Positions 18,701 to 27,685 are shown, counted from the first letter of the stretch. The stretch: 64,000 nt of DNA from Rhodocytophaga rosea (GCF_010119975.1 NZ_CP048222.1:5618501-5682500), one strand, 5' to 3'. Numbers and translations are program-made. The notes: generated from the sequence alone by a model not told the origin.

Positions 18701-18897
18701 AGGTACCGGGCAACATAATTGGCTTTTTCATCTAAAGCCTGATAGGATATGGATTGTTCGTTATGAACTACTGCTTCCACATCCGGAAATTTCAGCGCAA
18801 TGGACTCAAAAATAATATGGATACTCTCATTCTTTGCACTAGTCAATAGCTGATTGCCTGTCACCTGGTTGAGTGACATATTGTTTTTACTGTTCAC
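15730..18897 (-). CDS. NRPS loading module: A-PCP-C
   Basis: The 1055-residue enzyme starts directly with an adenylation domain (about 25-505), so it is the loading module. Core motifs are LAYLIYTSGTTGNPKG (163-178), FDASVYE (213-219), NAYGPTE (300-306), and the A10 lysine in NNGKID (Lys496). The specificity residues I align read DAYLVAAVCK. The VAAVCK end is shared with many Phe/Tyr codes, so an aromatic residue is my guess. The PCP (about 520-590) has GGHSLK with Ser553. A complete condensation domain follows (about 605-1055) with HHIIADG at 734-740. Its acceptor should be the aminoacyl-PCP of the downstream protein. It is the first NRPS gene in the minus-strand pair. Confidence 0.92.
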   Translation of the reverse strand: MNSKNNMSLNQVTGNQLLTSAKNESIHIIFESIALKFPDVEAVVHNEQSISYQALDEKANYVARYLTNKGIQKGDIVGVKLDKGIDLIISILAVMKAGAAYAPIDPTYPAARINYMLEDSRIRFIVTSSPYIGDHPQVEEVDVAQLQGHLEHTLQVYSDPQSLAYLIYTSGTTGNPKGVMVAHAGFINMCLYQIFVYQLGPSERVLQFASISFDASVYEIFIALLSGSTLVIVDKDIILDKNLFLGYLDKKRLTFILLPPVFLNSLNRPEFETVKTIVTAGEACNISDALYYSQTKRYFNAYGPTEASVCVSVYQVMPEHVYENYIPIGKAIPNIRFYILDEELNPVADGETGELYISGIGLAKGYINKPELTQKAFLDLPNKLGERIYRAGDIVKKLDDGTLIILGRKDDQVKILGHRIELGAIEHALLQIHPVTNAFVCALEHEGEKYLCAYFTAEQDILTELIREKLLGELPAFMVPHWFMRLPEFKMTNNGKIDKKALPSPFAINQPVPVNAAQPLEGTLERVLDICKEMLGIQHLDLSDNFFLMGGHSLKAAKLSAKISKEFNVDLSVSDIYKKPHITQIHDLIKTSRKSYYEPILPAPVKKYYTTSAAQKRMFVMNSTDKVDVSYNVSIVLQFEKRIIKEAIQLALQILYARQEVLRTRFDIQSDEIVQEVLTQIEVNLLEGGRVKASELTRAAKQFVRPFDLSKAPILHVGYYEIVQGGIAIIFNTHHIIADGTSMGILVNEFIRLLNQEPLPSLPLQYKDYAEWETIQYANSDYFKAHEQYWLNTYRNIPRLTMPTDRTADIQNFAGERLSFTIDKELTWKLKEYALSEDVSLYQLLLSVYYLLLSKYTQQQDIVVGTAVANRRKEELQQMMGMFVNTLALRATIPTETTFSDFVINIKNQVLEAFEFQEYPFELLVSKLGLSGNDKKVPLIDTLFIVQNIDFFSEQAIPGLTLKYENATATSKFDFSFFIVEQQDSFTIDVEYNTGMFSKEYMCKLAENFIKLAGKAVSSPSTLLEEITFIDNSKLSELRAQLFTENTITDVEFDI

Positions 18898-18929
18898 TTC
18901 TACTAATTAAATAAATCAATTAAGGCTTA

Positions 18930-18952
18930 GTGCTGAGATCAATTCTCAGCAC
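18930..18952. promoter_or_regulatory. perfect hairpin between the STAS-like gene and the NRPS pair
   Basis: A 9-bp perfect stem (18930-18938 with 18944-18952) closes a five-base loop, 33 bases before the NRPS start. There is no T tract directly after it on the minus strand. It could be an operator, a leader hairpin or a weak attenuator. Confidence 0.4.
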
Positions 18953-18999
18953 ATAATAAATAAGCATTGGAAGAGTACAAGTAGGGGAGGTATTTTATG

Positions 19000-19389
19000 T
19001 TAGGACAACCACTTCTTTGCCTCTTCGAGTTTGGTAAAATTCTGTATTTCAATCTGCTGGTTCTGAACTGAAATAAGAATGTTTTTTGCGGAAGCCTGCC
19101 CGAACACATCTTCTGACATGATCACTCCTTGTTTTCTATAACAACCGGAGGAAACAGCTTTGGTAACCCATTCTGTACCTGCCCATTCCTGGTCTTTTAT
19201 ACCTAATACTTTCATCAACCGGATATCCGATACCCAATTTTTGATTTTATGTTTTTTAGCTATCTCTAAAGACTTATCTAAAGCATCTCTATAGCTGGCA
19301 CTAGGTATAAAACCCTTCCAGGTTAATAAAATAGCTGTAGAATCATTGGTTAATTCTGCTGTTACGAATTCATTCTGAAACTGGATCAT
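19000..19389 (-). CDS. STAS/SpoIIAA-like small protein
   Basis: The 129-residue cytoplasmic protein has alternating strands and helices like the STAS-like (SpoIIAA-type) proteins common in Bacteroidota: LTWKGFIPSASYRDALDKSL, then NWVSDIRLM, and a C-terminal FTKLEEAKKWLS. No catalytic residues are evident. It lies upstream of the NRPS pair on the same strand (102-base gap with a hairpin), so co-transcription is possible but unproven. Its role in the peptide pathway, if any, is unknown. Confidence 0.55.
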   Translation of the reverse strand: MIQFQNEFVTAELTNDSTAILLTWKGFIPSASYRDALDKSLEIAKKHKIKNWVSDIRLMKVLGIKDQEWAGTEWVTKAVSSGCYRKQGVIMSEDVFGQASAKNILISVQNQQIEIQNFTKLEEAKKWLS

Positions 19390-19858
19390 AAAACAAGATA
19401 TTTATAATATTAATATTTAAGTTTCCTTATAAAAGAGTCTGATCAAACCATCAGAAGTAATAAGCTTATTCCTGAACAGAAACTGAGATTGCAGCCCCTT
19501 TCTATCAGTTGTTTGATTTGATGTGCTTAAAATAAGTGAGTATCTCCTAAAGTAACAATTCGAATCCTTGCAAAATCGCCTGCTGTTCAATTAGGAAATG
19601 TAATTTTTTTAATATAAATAAATAAAAATACCTTGAAATCCCCTTTTTTGAATATAAAGTATTGTGTATTAAGGTAATTATGATGTGTTTAAATAGCTGA
19701 TAGTCAGCATACAATAACCTTATTTTTTGTCTTTGCCTATTTTCATTTAAATCCTCTCTTAAGTAGTATATTTTTTAATTATATATGGCCCTGACTTATA
19801 CCATGAATTGTAACTTGCAACGCTTTAATGTGAGTCTGCTATCCTATCTTATTACTAC
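19390..19858. other. divergent intergenic region, STAS-like gene / PPTase
   Basis: The 469 AT-rich bases hold no credible ORF. They must carry the promoters for the two divergent sides of the NRPS locus. TAACTTGC at 19809-19816, about 43 bases before the PPTase start, is a near match to the Bacteroidota -7 box. Confidence 0.5.
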
Positions 19859-20536
19859 ATGGCTGCTGTAATATTATATACCGATTATACCTATTGCATA
19901 TATGAAAGTCTGCTGGAAACCTATACAGACATTTTGCCACTGCCTGTACTAAAAAAAGCTGCTACATTCAGAAATTGGCAGGATAAGCAGGCTTTCATAT
20001 TAGGTAGGTTACTGGTGTGGAAAGGGCTCAAGTCCTTTCAGTATGAGGATAATTGTTTAAATCAACTTCAGATAAGCAGTTACGGAAAGCCGTATATAGA
20101 TCATCAGGTATTTTTTAATATTTCTCATGCAGGCAGGTATGTAATATGTGCGCTTAATAGCGAAGAAACCGGTATTGATATTGAAGAGATCCAACCTATC
20201 GAGTTAAATGATTTTAATGCCATTTTCTGTGCAGAGGAAAAATTCCAGTTGAGTAAAGCCAGTAATCCCTTACAGCAATTTTTTAAATTCTGGACAATTA
20301 AAGAAAGCGTGATCAAAGCAGAAGGGAAAGGATTATCCATACCTATGGATCAGGTTACTATATCACCTGAAGGCGCTGTATCCTATAAAGAAAAAACCTG
20401 GTATGTGAAAGAAATTGATGCTTTTCAGGATTATTGTTGTGTAATCGCTACTGCCACTCAACTCACATCTCTGATTGTAAAAAAAGTAAATTTCGATGTT
20501 GCCCAATCAACTGAAACTATAGTATCTTTAGTATAA
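19859..20536 (+). CDS. 4'-phosphopantetheinyl transferase, Sfp type
   Basis: The 225-residue enzyme moves phosphopantetheine from coenzyme A to the conserved Ser of carrier proteins, converting them to the holo form. All Sfp-type motifs are present: YGKPYI (GKP 76-78), FNISHAG (86-92), GIDIE with metal ligands Asp107 and Glu109, and FWTIKESVIKAEGKGL with Glu149 and Lys153. It is divergent from the NRPS pair and within 1 kb of it, so its likely substrates are Ser553 and Ser1072 of those proteins. It could also serve other carrier proteins in the cell. Confidence 0.92.
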   Translation: MAAVILYTDYTYCIYESLLETYTDILPLPVLKKAATFRNWQDKQAFILGRLLVWKGLKSFQYEDNCLNQLQISSYGKPYIDHQVFFNISHAGRYVICALNSEETGIDIEEIQPIELNDFNAIFCAEEKFQLSKASNPLQQFFKFWTIKESVIKAEGKGLSIPMDQVTISPEGAVSYKEKTWYVKEIDAFQDYCCVIATATQLTSLIVKKVNFDVAQSTETIVSLV

Positions 20537-20640
20537 TTTTATAATCAATTCTGCGCTGACCAGATGTACAGAAAACACCCAAACTTAATTAAATATTCCT
20601 TTTAAGATTTCCTGCAAAATACTTACTTTTGCAATCCTTT

Positions 20641-21000
20641 ATGTCGAAGAAAGCCAACATATTGCATATAATCAGTTTGTTTCTGGTTGTACTTACATTG
20701 ATAGGTACAGTAGCAGCAAAAAGCAGCCTGCTGCAAAAAGCCGGAAACAAAACTGTGTCTGTAAAAAAGACGCATAAACAGGAGCCTGAACAGCAGCATA
20801 CGGTTATCATACAGGCAGTAAGTTTTGAGGCTATTGTTTCCTTTGTACATTTCAATCTGTCGCAGGAATTCTATTTCGACTTTACACAAACTTTTAGCAG
20901 ACTACTGCTCTTCAAACATTTCAGTGTTGAGCAACCTTTATTCTTGCTGTCGTATTTTACAAATACCTTCTGTCATCATATTGCTATTAATGCCCCATAG
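20641..21000 (+). CDS. small hypothetical protein with N-terminal membrane segment
   Basis: The product is about 119 residues from the ATG at 20641 (MSKKANILHII); an upstream ATG at 20629 is also in frame. Residues 6-25 are hydrophobic and end near TVAAKSS, like a signal peptide or anchor. A basic polar stretch follows, then an aromatic-rich tail with His-His near the end. I do not recognise the family. It lies 147 bases upstream of secDF on the same strand, with an imperfect hairpin between them. Confidence 0.45.
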   Translation: MSKKANILHIISLFLVVLTLIGTVAAKSSLLQKAGNKTVSVKKTHKQEPEQQHTVIIQAVSFEAIVSFVHFNLSQEFYFDFTQTFSRLLLFKHFSVEQPLFLLSYFTNTFCHHIAINAP

Positions 21001-21015
21001 ATAGCTGTTTCCGGG

Positions 21016-21057
21016 TAAGGGTAACGCTATTGATATATCAGTTATACGCTACCCTTA
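21016..21057 (+). terminator. possible weak terminator or leader hairpin before secDF
   Basis: An 8-bp perfect arm pair (21016-21023 with 21050-21057) with partial pairing just inside lies between the small protein gene and secDF. The loop is large and no T run follows. Confidence 0.3.
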
Positions 21058-21147
21058 TGCATTCTTACGAATGGATTCTTGTTGAATAAACCCAATTCAA
21101 CTCCTCTCTTATTTTAATAATATTCAATATTAATTTTTTAAAACGCT

Positions 21148-24100
21148 ATGCGTAACAAAACCGGAATTATTACCCTCACAGCAATTATATCTTTGTTGTG
21201 TTTGTACTTCCTCTCTTTCACATTTGTATCCCGCAATGTTCAGCAGGATGCTACACAGTTTGCCACAGATTCAAAGGGAAAAGTAGATTTTACCAAAAGA
21301 CAAGATTATATGGACTCTTTATGGAAAGAGCCGGTGTATAATCTTGGATTTACCAAGTTCACTTTTGAAGAAGTAAAAGCCAAAGAAATCAACCTTGGAC
21401 TTGATTTACAAGGCGGCATGCAACTAACCATGGAGGTTTCACCAGTCGACATTCTCAAAGCGATGTCTGGCAACAGCACCGATCCTAAGTTTCTGGCTGC
21501 TATTAAAAGGGCAAATGAATTGCAAAAAAACAGCACTGATAAATATACAAATCTGTTTGCCAAGGCTTATGAAGAAGTAGAACCAAATGGCAGGCTGAGC
21601 CGCATTTTTTCTACGGCTGCCAATAAAAGTAAGATCAGTTATGAATCTTCCAATTCAGAAGTAATGAAAGTGATCGAAAGCGAAGTAGAAGACGCCATTG
21701 ATCGTTCTTTCGAAATTCTGCGTACCCGGGTTGATAAATTTGGTGTATCCAACCCTAATATTCAGCGTTTGCCTGGCACAGAGCGTATCCAGATTGAATT
21801 ACCTGGCGTAGATAATCCGGAAAGGGTGCGTAAGTTATTATCAGGTGTAGCCAAACTGGAATTTGCCGAAGTATGGGAATTACAGGAACTGAGCCCTTAC
21901 CTGCAACAACTGGATGATTACCTGGTGAGAACCGAAAAGCCAGCTACTGCTTCTGCTACCAGAGACAAAGATGCAGCGGCTTTATTAACCGATTCAACTA
22001 CCGCCAGTACTACTATACGTGCCGATACAACACAAGCTGATAGCCTGAAAAGCGAAATTACCAACCTGGAGCAACAATTAGCTGGTAAAACAGCCGGAAA
22101 AGATTCTACAAAAGCTGATTCGCTGACAAATCTGCAAAATCAAAACCAGGGGCTGTCTAAATATTTTCTTCCGATGATGGGTGGCTTGAGCGCCAAAGTA
22201 AGCGATACAGCCAGAATTAATAATATTTTAAACCGCGATGAAGTACGTACGTTCTTCCCGTATAATGTTCGTTTTCTGTGGGAAGTAAAAGCTATAGAAG
22301 GCACTGCCACAACTAGTGAAGAATATATTGTATTACATGCGGTGAAGAAAACCCGTGATGGTAAAGCTGCCCTGGAAGGAGATGTAATCGCCGATGCCCG
22401 TCAGGATTTCAGTCAGACTGGCCAGGCAGAAGTAAACATGCAGATGAATGCGCTGGGTGCTAAAAAATGGAAAAATTTAACAGCCAATAATGTAGGCAAA
22501 CGCATCGCTATTATTCTGGACGACAATGTGTATTCTGCACCTAATGTACAAAATGAAATTCCTAACGGAAGCTCTGTTATTACAGGTAATTTTACAGTAG
22601 AAGAGGCCAAAGACTTAGCCAATATTCTGAAAGCTGGTAAGCTGGCTGCTCCTACCCGTATTGTGGAAGAAGCTGTTGTAGGCCCATCTTTAGGTCAGGA
22701 AGCCATTACACAAGGTCTGGTTTCTACACTAGCTGGTTTGGGAATGGTCGTACTGTTTATGATCCTATATTACGGATCTGGTGGTGTGGTAGCAAATGTG
22801 GCCTTGTTGTTCAATATCTTCTTCATTATTGGTGTTCTGGCACAGTTTAATGCCGTACTTACTTTGCCAGGTATAGCCGGTATCGTACTTACCATGGGTA
22901 TGGCGGTTGATGCCAATGTACTAATTTTTGAACGTATTAAGGAAGAACTTAAAGCCGGACGGACATTGATGAAGGCGATTGAAGTAGGATATGATAAAGC
23001 TTACAGTTCTATTCTAGACTCTAATGCAACTACTTTTATTACTGGTGTAATTCTGTATGCATTTGGTTCTGGTGGGGTTAAAGGCTTTGCTGTTACCTTG
23101 ATGATCGGTATTATCTGTTCCTTATTTACAGCCGTATTCATTACCAGATTGATTATGGAATGGGTAGCCAAGCGCAAAGATGCCAAAGACATCACTCTCA
23201 CAACGTTTGCATCCAAAAACCTGTTCCAGCATATAAATTTTGATTTTGTGGGTAACAGAAAGAAAGCCTATATATTCTCAGGTGCATTCATCGCCGCAGG
23301 TTTAGTGCTGATGGCCTTTATGGGATTGAACATGGGCGTTGACTTTAAAGGAGGACGTATGTTTGTAGTGCAGTTTGATAAAGCTGTTGCTGCTGCGGAT
23401 GTCCGTTCTGCTTTAATGGACGATTTCCAGAATACTGGTATTGAAGTAAAAACCTATAATGGTGATAGCCAGTTAAAAATTACCACCAGCTATCTGATCG
23501 ATGAAGAATCTGATGAGGCGGATGAAAAAGTAAAACAGGCGTTGCTACAAGGGTTAAAAACCTATAACATTCAGCAAGATGATATTGTAAGTTCTGCGAA
23601 AGTTGGGGCAACAATGGCCGACGACATTCAGGATAGCTCTCGTACTTCTGTGTTGCTTTCTCTGGTAGCTATCTTTTTCTATATACTCATTCGTTTCAGA
23701 CAGTGGCAATATAGCCTGGGTGCGGTAGTTGCCTTAACACACGATGTATTATTTGTAATGTCAGCTTTTGCTATTGCAAGAATATTTGGTATCAACTTCG
23801 AAGTGGACCAAGTATTTATTGCGGCGATGCTTACGGTTGTAGGTTATTCCATTAATGATACGGTAGTTGTATTCGACAGAATCCGGGAGTTTGCAACTTT
23901 AGCTACCACCAAAGAAGAACTACCAAGTATTCTGAACCGCGCTATTAATCAGACCTTGAGCCGTACCATTATGACTTCCATGGTAACTTTACTGGTAGTA
24001 GTAGTATTACTGATATTTGGTGGAGAAGTACTGAGAGGCTTCTCTTTTGCCCTGACCATCGGTATTGTTTTCGGTACATACTCTTCTATCTTTATTGCTT

Positions 24101-24180
24101 CTCCGATTGTACTGGATCTTTCCAAAAAGAAAGTGACTCCAGTTACCGGCAAAACCCAGACAGCTGCTGCCAGAGCATAG
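21148..24180 (+). CDS. secDF: protein translocase SecDF fusion
   Basis: The 1010-residue protein fuses SecD and SecF, which pull exported proteins across the inner membrane using the proton gradient. Membrane helix 1 is at about 8-28. The SecD signature DLQGGMQL starts at residue 86. The SecD membrane block carries GMAVDANVLIFERIKEEL (about 585-605), and the SecF half begins near 700 with GVDFKGG (about 731). The second half repeats the membrane block with NDTVVVFDRIREF. The periplasmic part has a low-complexity Thr/Ala/Asp/Gln insertion at about 268-336. Fusion into one chain is usual in Bacteroidota. A strong terminator follows. Confidence 0.96.
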   Translation: MRNKTGIITLTAIISLLCLYFLSFTFVSRNVQQDATQFATDSKGKVDFTKRQDYMDSLWKEPVYNLGFTKFTFEEVKAKEINLGLDLQGGMQLTMEVSPVDILKAMSGNSTDPKFLAAIKRANELQKNSTDKYTNLFAKAYEEVEPNGRLSRIFSTAANKSKISYESSNSEVMKVIESEVEDAIDRSFEILRTRVDKFGVSNPNIQRLPGTERIQIELPGVDNPERVRKLLSGVAKLEFAEVWELQELSPYLQQLDDYLVRTEKPATASATRDKDAAALLTDSTTASTTIRADTTQADSLKSEITNLEQQLAGKTAGKDSTKADSLTNLQNQNQGLSKYFLPMMGGLSAKVSDTARINNILNRDEVRTFFPYNVRFLWEVKAIEGTATTSEEYIVLHAVKKTRDGKAALEGDVIADARQDFSQTGQAEVNMQMNALGAKKWKNLTANNVGKRIAIILDDNVYSAPNVQNEIPNGSSVITGNFTVEEAKDLANILKAGKLAAPTRIVEEAVVGPSLGQEAITQGLVSTLAGLGMVVLFMILYYGSGGVVANVALLFNIFFIIGVLAQFNAVLTLPGIAGIVLTMGMAVDANVLIFERIKEELKAGRTLMKAIEVGYDKAYSSILDSNATTFITGVILYAFGSGGVKGFAVTLMIGIICSLFTAVFITRLIMEWVAKRKDAKDITLTTFASKNLFQHINFDFVGNRKKAYIFSGAFIAAGLVLMAFMGLNMGVDFKGGRMFVVQFDKAVAAADVRSALMDDFQNTGIEVKTYNGDSQLKITTSYLIDEESDEADEKVKQALLQGLKTYNIQQDDIVSSAKVGATMADDIQDSSRTSVLLSLVAIFFYILIRFRQWQYSLGAVVALTHDVLFVMSAFAIARIFGINFEVDQVFIAAMLTVVGYSINDTVVVFDRIREFATLATTKEELPSILNRAINQTLSRTIMTSMVTLLVVVVLLIFGGEVLRGFSFALTIGIVFGTYSSIFIASPIVLDLSKKKVTPVTGKTQTAAARA

Positions 24181-24202
24181 AGAAAAAGAATTATTATATT
24201 GT

Positions 24203-24243
24203 AAAATACAAAAGCCCATCTTCAAGATGGGCTTTTGTATTTT
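24203..24243. terminator. bidirectional terminator after secDF
   Basis: A 20-bp perfect inverted repeat (24203-24222 with 24224-24243) has A-rich and T-rich ends. It lies between secDF and the convergent scpA. Confidence 0.9.
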
Positions 24244-24306
24244 CGCTAAAAGTGAAGGACTATAAAAAAATCATCAATGTAGCCCGAGTAGCTTCAGGTT
24301 TGAAAA

Positions 24307-25074
24307 CTATATCTTTTCAGAATTAACTAATACTGATTCTTTTTCCAATCGTTCTATATAAAAATTATTATACCCTTCACCAATATGTAAGGTGGCTGAT
24401 CCTGCCTGTAATAATTCCAGAATAGCCAGGAAATTATAGATAACAGCCATCTTTACCTGGTCTGCCAGAATCACTTCTTCAAATGTCAAACGCTGATTTT
24501 CTAATAGTTTTGCCAGAATGAATTCTTTCTGCTGGGCAATGGTATATGGATACTGTATAATGGTATGAACCGGTTTATTGTTTGCCTTTACAAAGCGGTC
24601 CATTACTTTCTGGAATACCTTCAACAATTTGTACAAATCCAGTTCCTGTAATTCTAAGTCTACATTGCTCTTTTCAGCGATAGTATGAAGTTCTTTGGCA
24701 ATATTGCCCCGTTCCTCCTTGTTTTGCCGGTCTGCCTCCAGCGTAGCCATATCTTGTATCACCGATTTATATTTTTTATATTCCAGTAGGTGGCGTACCA
24801 GTTCATCTCTGGGATCAATCTCATTGCCTTGTTCATCCACTTCATGTCTGGGGAGCAGCATTTTCGCTTTAATCCGCATTAAAGTAGCGGCTACCAGGAT
24901 AAATTCACTGGCCAGGTCCATATTTACGGCTTCCAGTTGTTTGAGGTAGGCTAAAAAGTCTCCGGTAATTTTGAAGATAGGGATATCATGAATGTCTAAT
25001 TCGTCTCTCTCAATAAAAAATAGTAGCAGATCGAAAGGTCCCTCAAATAGGGGAAGTTTTATCTCGAATGTCAA
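24307..25074 (-). CDS. scpA: segregation and condensation protein A
   Basis: The 255-residue kleisin bridges SMC heads in the bacterial condensin together with ScpB. The N-terminus FEGPFDLLLFFIERDELDIHDI is the ScpA signature (split here as FEGPFDLLL and IERDELDIHDIPI), followed by LASEFILVAATLMRIKAKMLLPR. The C-terminal winged helix (about 170-245) contacts SMC. Length is usual. scpB and smc are not in view. It is convergent with secDF and stands alone. Confidence 0.93.
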   Translation of the reverse strand: MTFEIKLPLFEGPFDLLLFFIERDELDIHDIPIFKITGDFLAYLKQLEAVNMDLASEFILVAATLMRIKAKMLLPRHEVDEQGNEIDPRDELVRHLLEYKKYKSVIQDMATLEADRQNKEERGNIAKELHTIAEKSNVDLELQELDLYKLLKVFQKVMDRFVKANNKPVHTIIQYPYTIAQQKEFILAKLLENQRLTFEEVILADQVKMAVIYNFLAILELLQAGSATLHIGEGYNNFYIERLEKESVLVNSEKI

Positions 25075-25564
25075 TCTGAATTAATCTTTAAAACGTATAT
25101 AAAGGTTTAGTCCATCGTACGCTGACGATAGTCCGTGGTATTAAATAAAATGATAAGCATGTCAGATTATTAACCTGCTCGTAAAATCCGGGCAAAAAAA
25201 TATTAATCAAGGTTGTTTTAAAATTATTTATAACGGTATAAAACACAATACTGACTTGTAAAAATACTTTTTTACCTTCTGATATATAACAGTATAACTA
25301 TTCATAAAATTTCCATGAATAAACCGTAATATATTCAATTTGCGATTTAATAATACAAAATCAGGTAAGAAATAATCGATATATAGCAAATAAATAATAC
25401 TATTTTTACTCCCTTCTATTAAGATTAGAAGTAACTTAGAACGGAAAATTTATTTTTTAGGTGGTTCTTAAAGGATTAAGTAAATTGCACAGCAGCTTTC
25501 TGAAAAAATTAGAGAAACATTTAATTGTTTTCATTGTTTAATTAATATCGAAAAACATTTATCC
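25075..25564. other. intergenic region scpA / dxs
   Basis: This is a 490-base divergent spacer, strongly AT-rich. No credible ORF, structured RNA or clear promoter pair was found. Confidence 0.5.
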
Positions 25565-27484
25565 ATGCTTATTAAGCCCGGCCCCCTTTTAGCTCAGATA
25601 GAGACTCCTGAAGATTTGCGAAAACTGGATTCCTCACAGTTGTACCAGGTCTGTACCGAACTCAGGCAGTTTATTATTGATAACGTATCGATCTATGGTG
25701 GGCATTTTGGGGCAAGCCTGGGTGTAGTAGAACTCACCATAGCCCTACATTATGTATTCAACACACCAAGCGACCAGCTGGTGTGGGATGTAGGACATCA
25801 GGCGTATGGACATAAGATTCTGACCGGCCGCCGGAAAAATTTTCATACCAACCGGACTTATAAAGGCCTTTCCGGGTTTCCTAAACGTAAAGAAAGTCCG
25901 TATGATACATTTGGCGTAGGTCATTCGTCTACCTCTATTTCTGCAGCTTTGGGAATGGCCATGGCTTCCCACTATAAAAAAGACGAAGAAAAACAACATA
26001 TTGCTATTATCGGTGATGGTGCTATGACTGCTGGTCTGGCGTTTGAAGCGATGAATCATGCAGGAGTAAGTAATTCAAACTTACTTATCATTCTTAACGA
26101 TAACTGCATGGCCATTGACCCAAATGTAGGCGCACTCAAAGACTATCTGACTGATATTACTACTTCTTCTACCTATAACCGGTTCCGGGACGAAGTTTGG
26201 AATATTCTGGGTAAGATCAGCAAATTTGGTCCGAATGCACAGGAGATCGTTTCCAAAATTGAAAGTGGTATCAAAGCTTCTATTCTTAAACAAAGCAATC
26301 TGTTTGAATCGCTGAAACTACGGTATTTTGGTCCGATAGATGGACATGATATTAATCACCTGACGAGTGTACTGGAAGACCTTAAACATATTCCCGGACC
26401 CAAAATCCTGCATTGCATCACCACCAAAGGCAAAGGATATGCGCTGGCTGAAAAAGACCAGACCAAATGGCATGCCCCAGGTTTATTCGACAAAGTTACC
26501 GGAGAAATACGCAAAAAAACCTATGAAACGCCTCAGCCGCCTAAATACCAGGATGTGTTTGGGCATACGATCGTAGAACTGGCCAAAACCAATGATAAAA
26601 TCATGGGGATTACTCCGGCTATGCCATCGGGTAGTTCGCTTAATATTATGATGAAGGAAATGCCTGAACGGGCTTTTGACGTAGGTATTGCTGAGCAACA
26701 TGCGGTAACATTTTCTGCAGGCCTGGCTACACAAGGCTTGGTGCCTTTCTGTAATATCTATTCTACCTTCATGCAACGGGCTTACGACCAGGTTATTCAT
26801 GATGTATGTATCCAGGATTTAAAAGTCGTATTCTGTCTGGATAGAGCAGGGTTTGCCGGCGCAGATGGGCCCACCCATCACGGTGCATATGACATTGCGT
26901 ATATGCGTTGTGTGCCTAATCTGGTGGTTTCTGCTCCTATGAACGAACAGGAACTCAGAAATTTAATGTATACAGCCCAATTGGAAGAAACCAAGGGTGC
27001 GTTTTCTATCCGCTATCCGAGAGGAGAAGGAGTAATGCCGCAGTGGCGAACTCCATTTGAAAAGATTGAAATTGGGAAGGGAAGAGTAGTAAAAGAAGGA
27101 AAAGATATGGCCATTCTCACTATTGGTCATATAGGAAATTATGCCGTAAAAGCCTGTGAGCAACTGGAGGCAGAAGGTATTGATGCAGCGCATTATGACA
27201 TGCGTTTTGTGAAACCTTTAGATGAACAGCTTCTTCATCATGTATTCAGCAAATTCTCTAAAGTATTAACAATAGAAGATGGTTGTCTGATGGGAGGTTT
27301 TGGCAGTGCTATACTTGAATTTATGGCCGATCATGGATATCAGGCGCAGGTAAAACGCCTGGGCATTCCAGATGCAATAATTGAACACGGTGAGCAGGTT
27401 GAGTTACATCGAGAATGCGGCTTTGATACAGAAGGAATTATCCGTACCATACATACGATGGTCGAAGTAGGAATTAAAGTATAA
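25565..27484 (+). CDS. dxs: 1-deoxy-D-xylulose-5-phosphate synthase
   Basis: The 639-residue enzyme condenses pyruvate and glyceraldehyde 3-phosphate to DXP, the entry step of the MEP isoprenoid pathway. The thiamine-diphosphate site shows GDGAMTAG (150-157) and the later LNDN. GHDINHL and the transketolase middle block FDVGIAEQHAVTFSAGLA follow, with the C-terminal domain ending in a dispensable tail. WDVGHQAYGHK holds the catalytic His region. Length is normal and there is no frameshift. It is monocistronic, with its own terminator. Confidence 0.96.
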   Translation: MLIKPGPLLAQIETPEDLRKLDSSQLYQVCTELRQFIIDNVSIYGGHFGASLGVVELTIALHYVFNTPSDQLVWDVGHQAYGHKILTGRRKNFHTNRTYKGLSGFPKRKESPYDTFGVGHSSTSISAALGMAMASHYKKDEEKQHIAIIGDGAMTAGLAFEAMNHAGVSNSNLLIILNDNCMAIDPNVGALKDYLTDITTSSTYNRFRDEVWNILGKISKFGPNAQEIVSKIESGIKASILKQSNLFESLKLRYFGPIDGHDINHLTSVLEDLKHIPGPKILHCITTKGKGYALAEKDQTKWHAPGLFDKVTGEIRKKTYETPQPPKYQDVFGHTIVELAKTNDKIMGITPAMPSGSSLNIMMKEMPERAFDVGIAEQHAVTFSAGLATQGLVPFCNIYSTFMQRAYDQVIHDVCIQDLKVVFCLDRAGFAGADGPTHHGAYDIAYMRCVPNLVVSAPMNEQELRNLMYTAQLEETKGAFSIRYPRGEGVMPQWRTPFEKIEIGKGRVVKEGKDMAILTIGHIGNYAVKACEQLEAEGIDAAHYDMRFVKPLDEQLLHHVFSKFSKVLTIEDGCLMGGFGSAILEFMADHGYQAQVKRLGIPDAIIEHGEQVELHRECGFDTEGIIRTIHTMVEVGIKV

Positions 27485-27502
27485 TTTTGTGAAGTTTAGA
27501 AT

Positions 27503-27535
27503 AAAAACCCGTGTATTTATTCACGGGTTTTTTGT
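27503..27535 (+). terminator. Rho-independent terminator after dxs
   Basis: An 11-bp stem (27503-27513 with 27522-27532) has an 8-base loop and is followed by T residues. Confidence 0.85.
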
Positions 27536-27685
27536 TTACAAACATTTTTGAGTTCTCTTCCTGAGAAAAATTAACTTGTGCTGAATTTTAATATTCTGTT
27601 TGGTGTAGAATAGTAGTAATGCGCTTCAATGCACAATAGCGTTTTGAACGCTATAATAATGACCTTTTAACTCTGTAATAAAATC

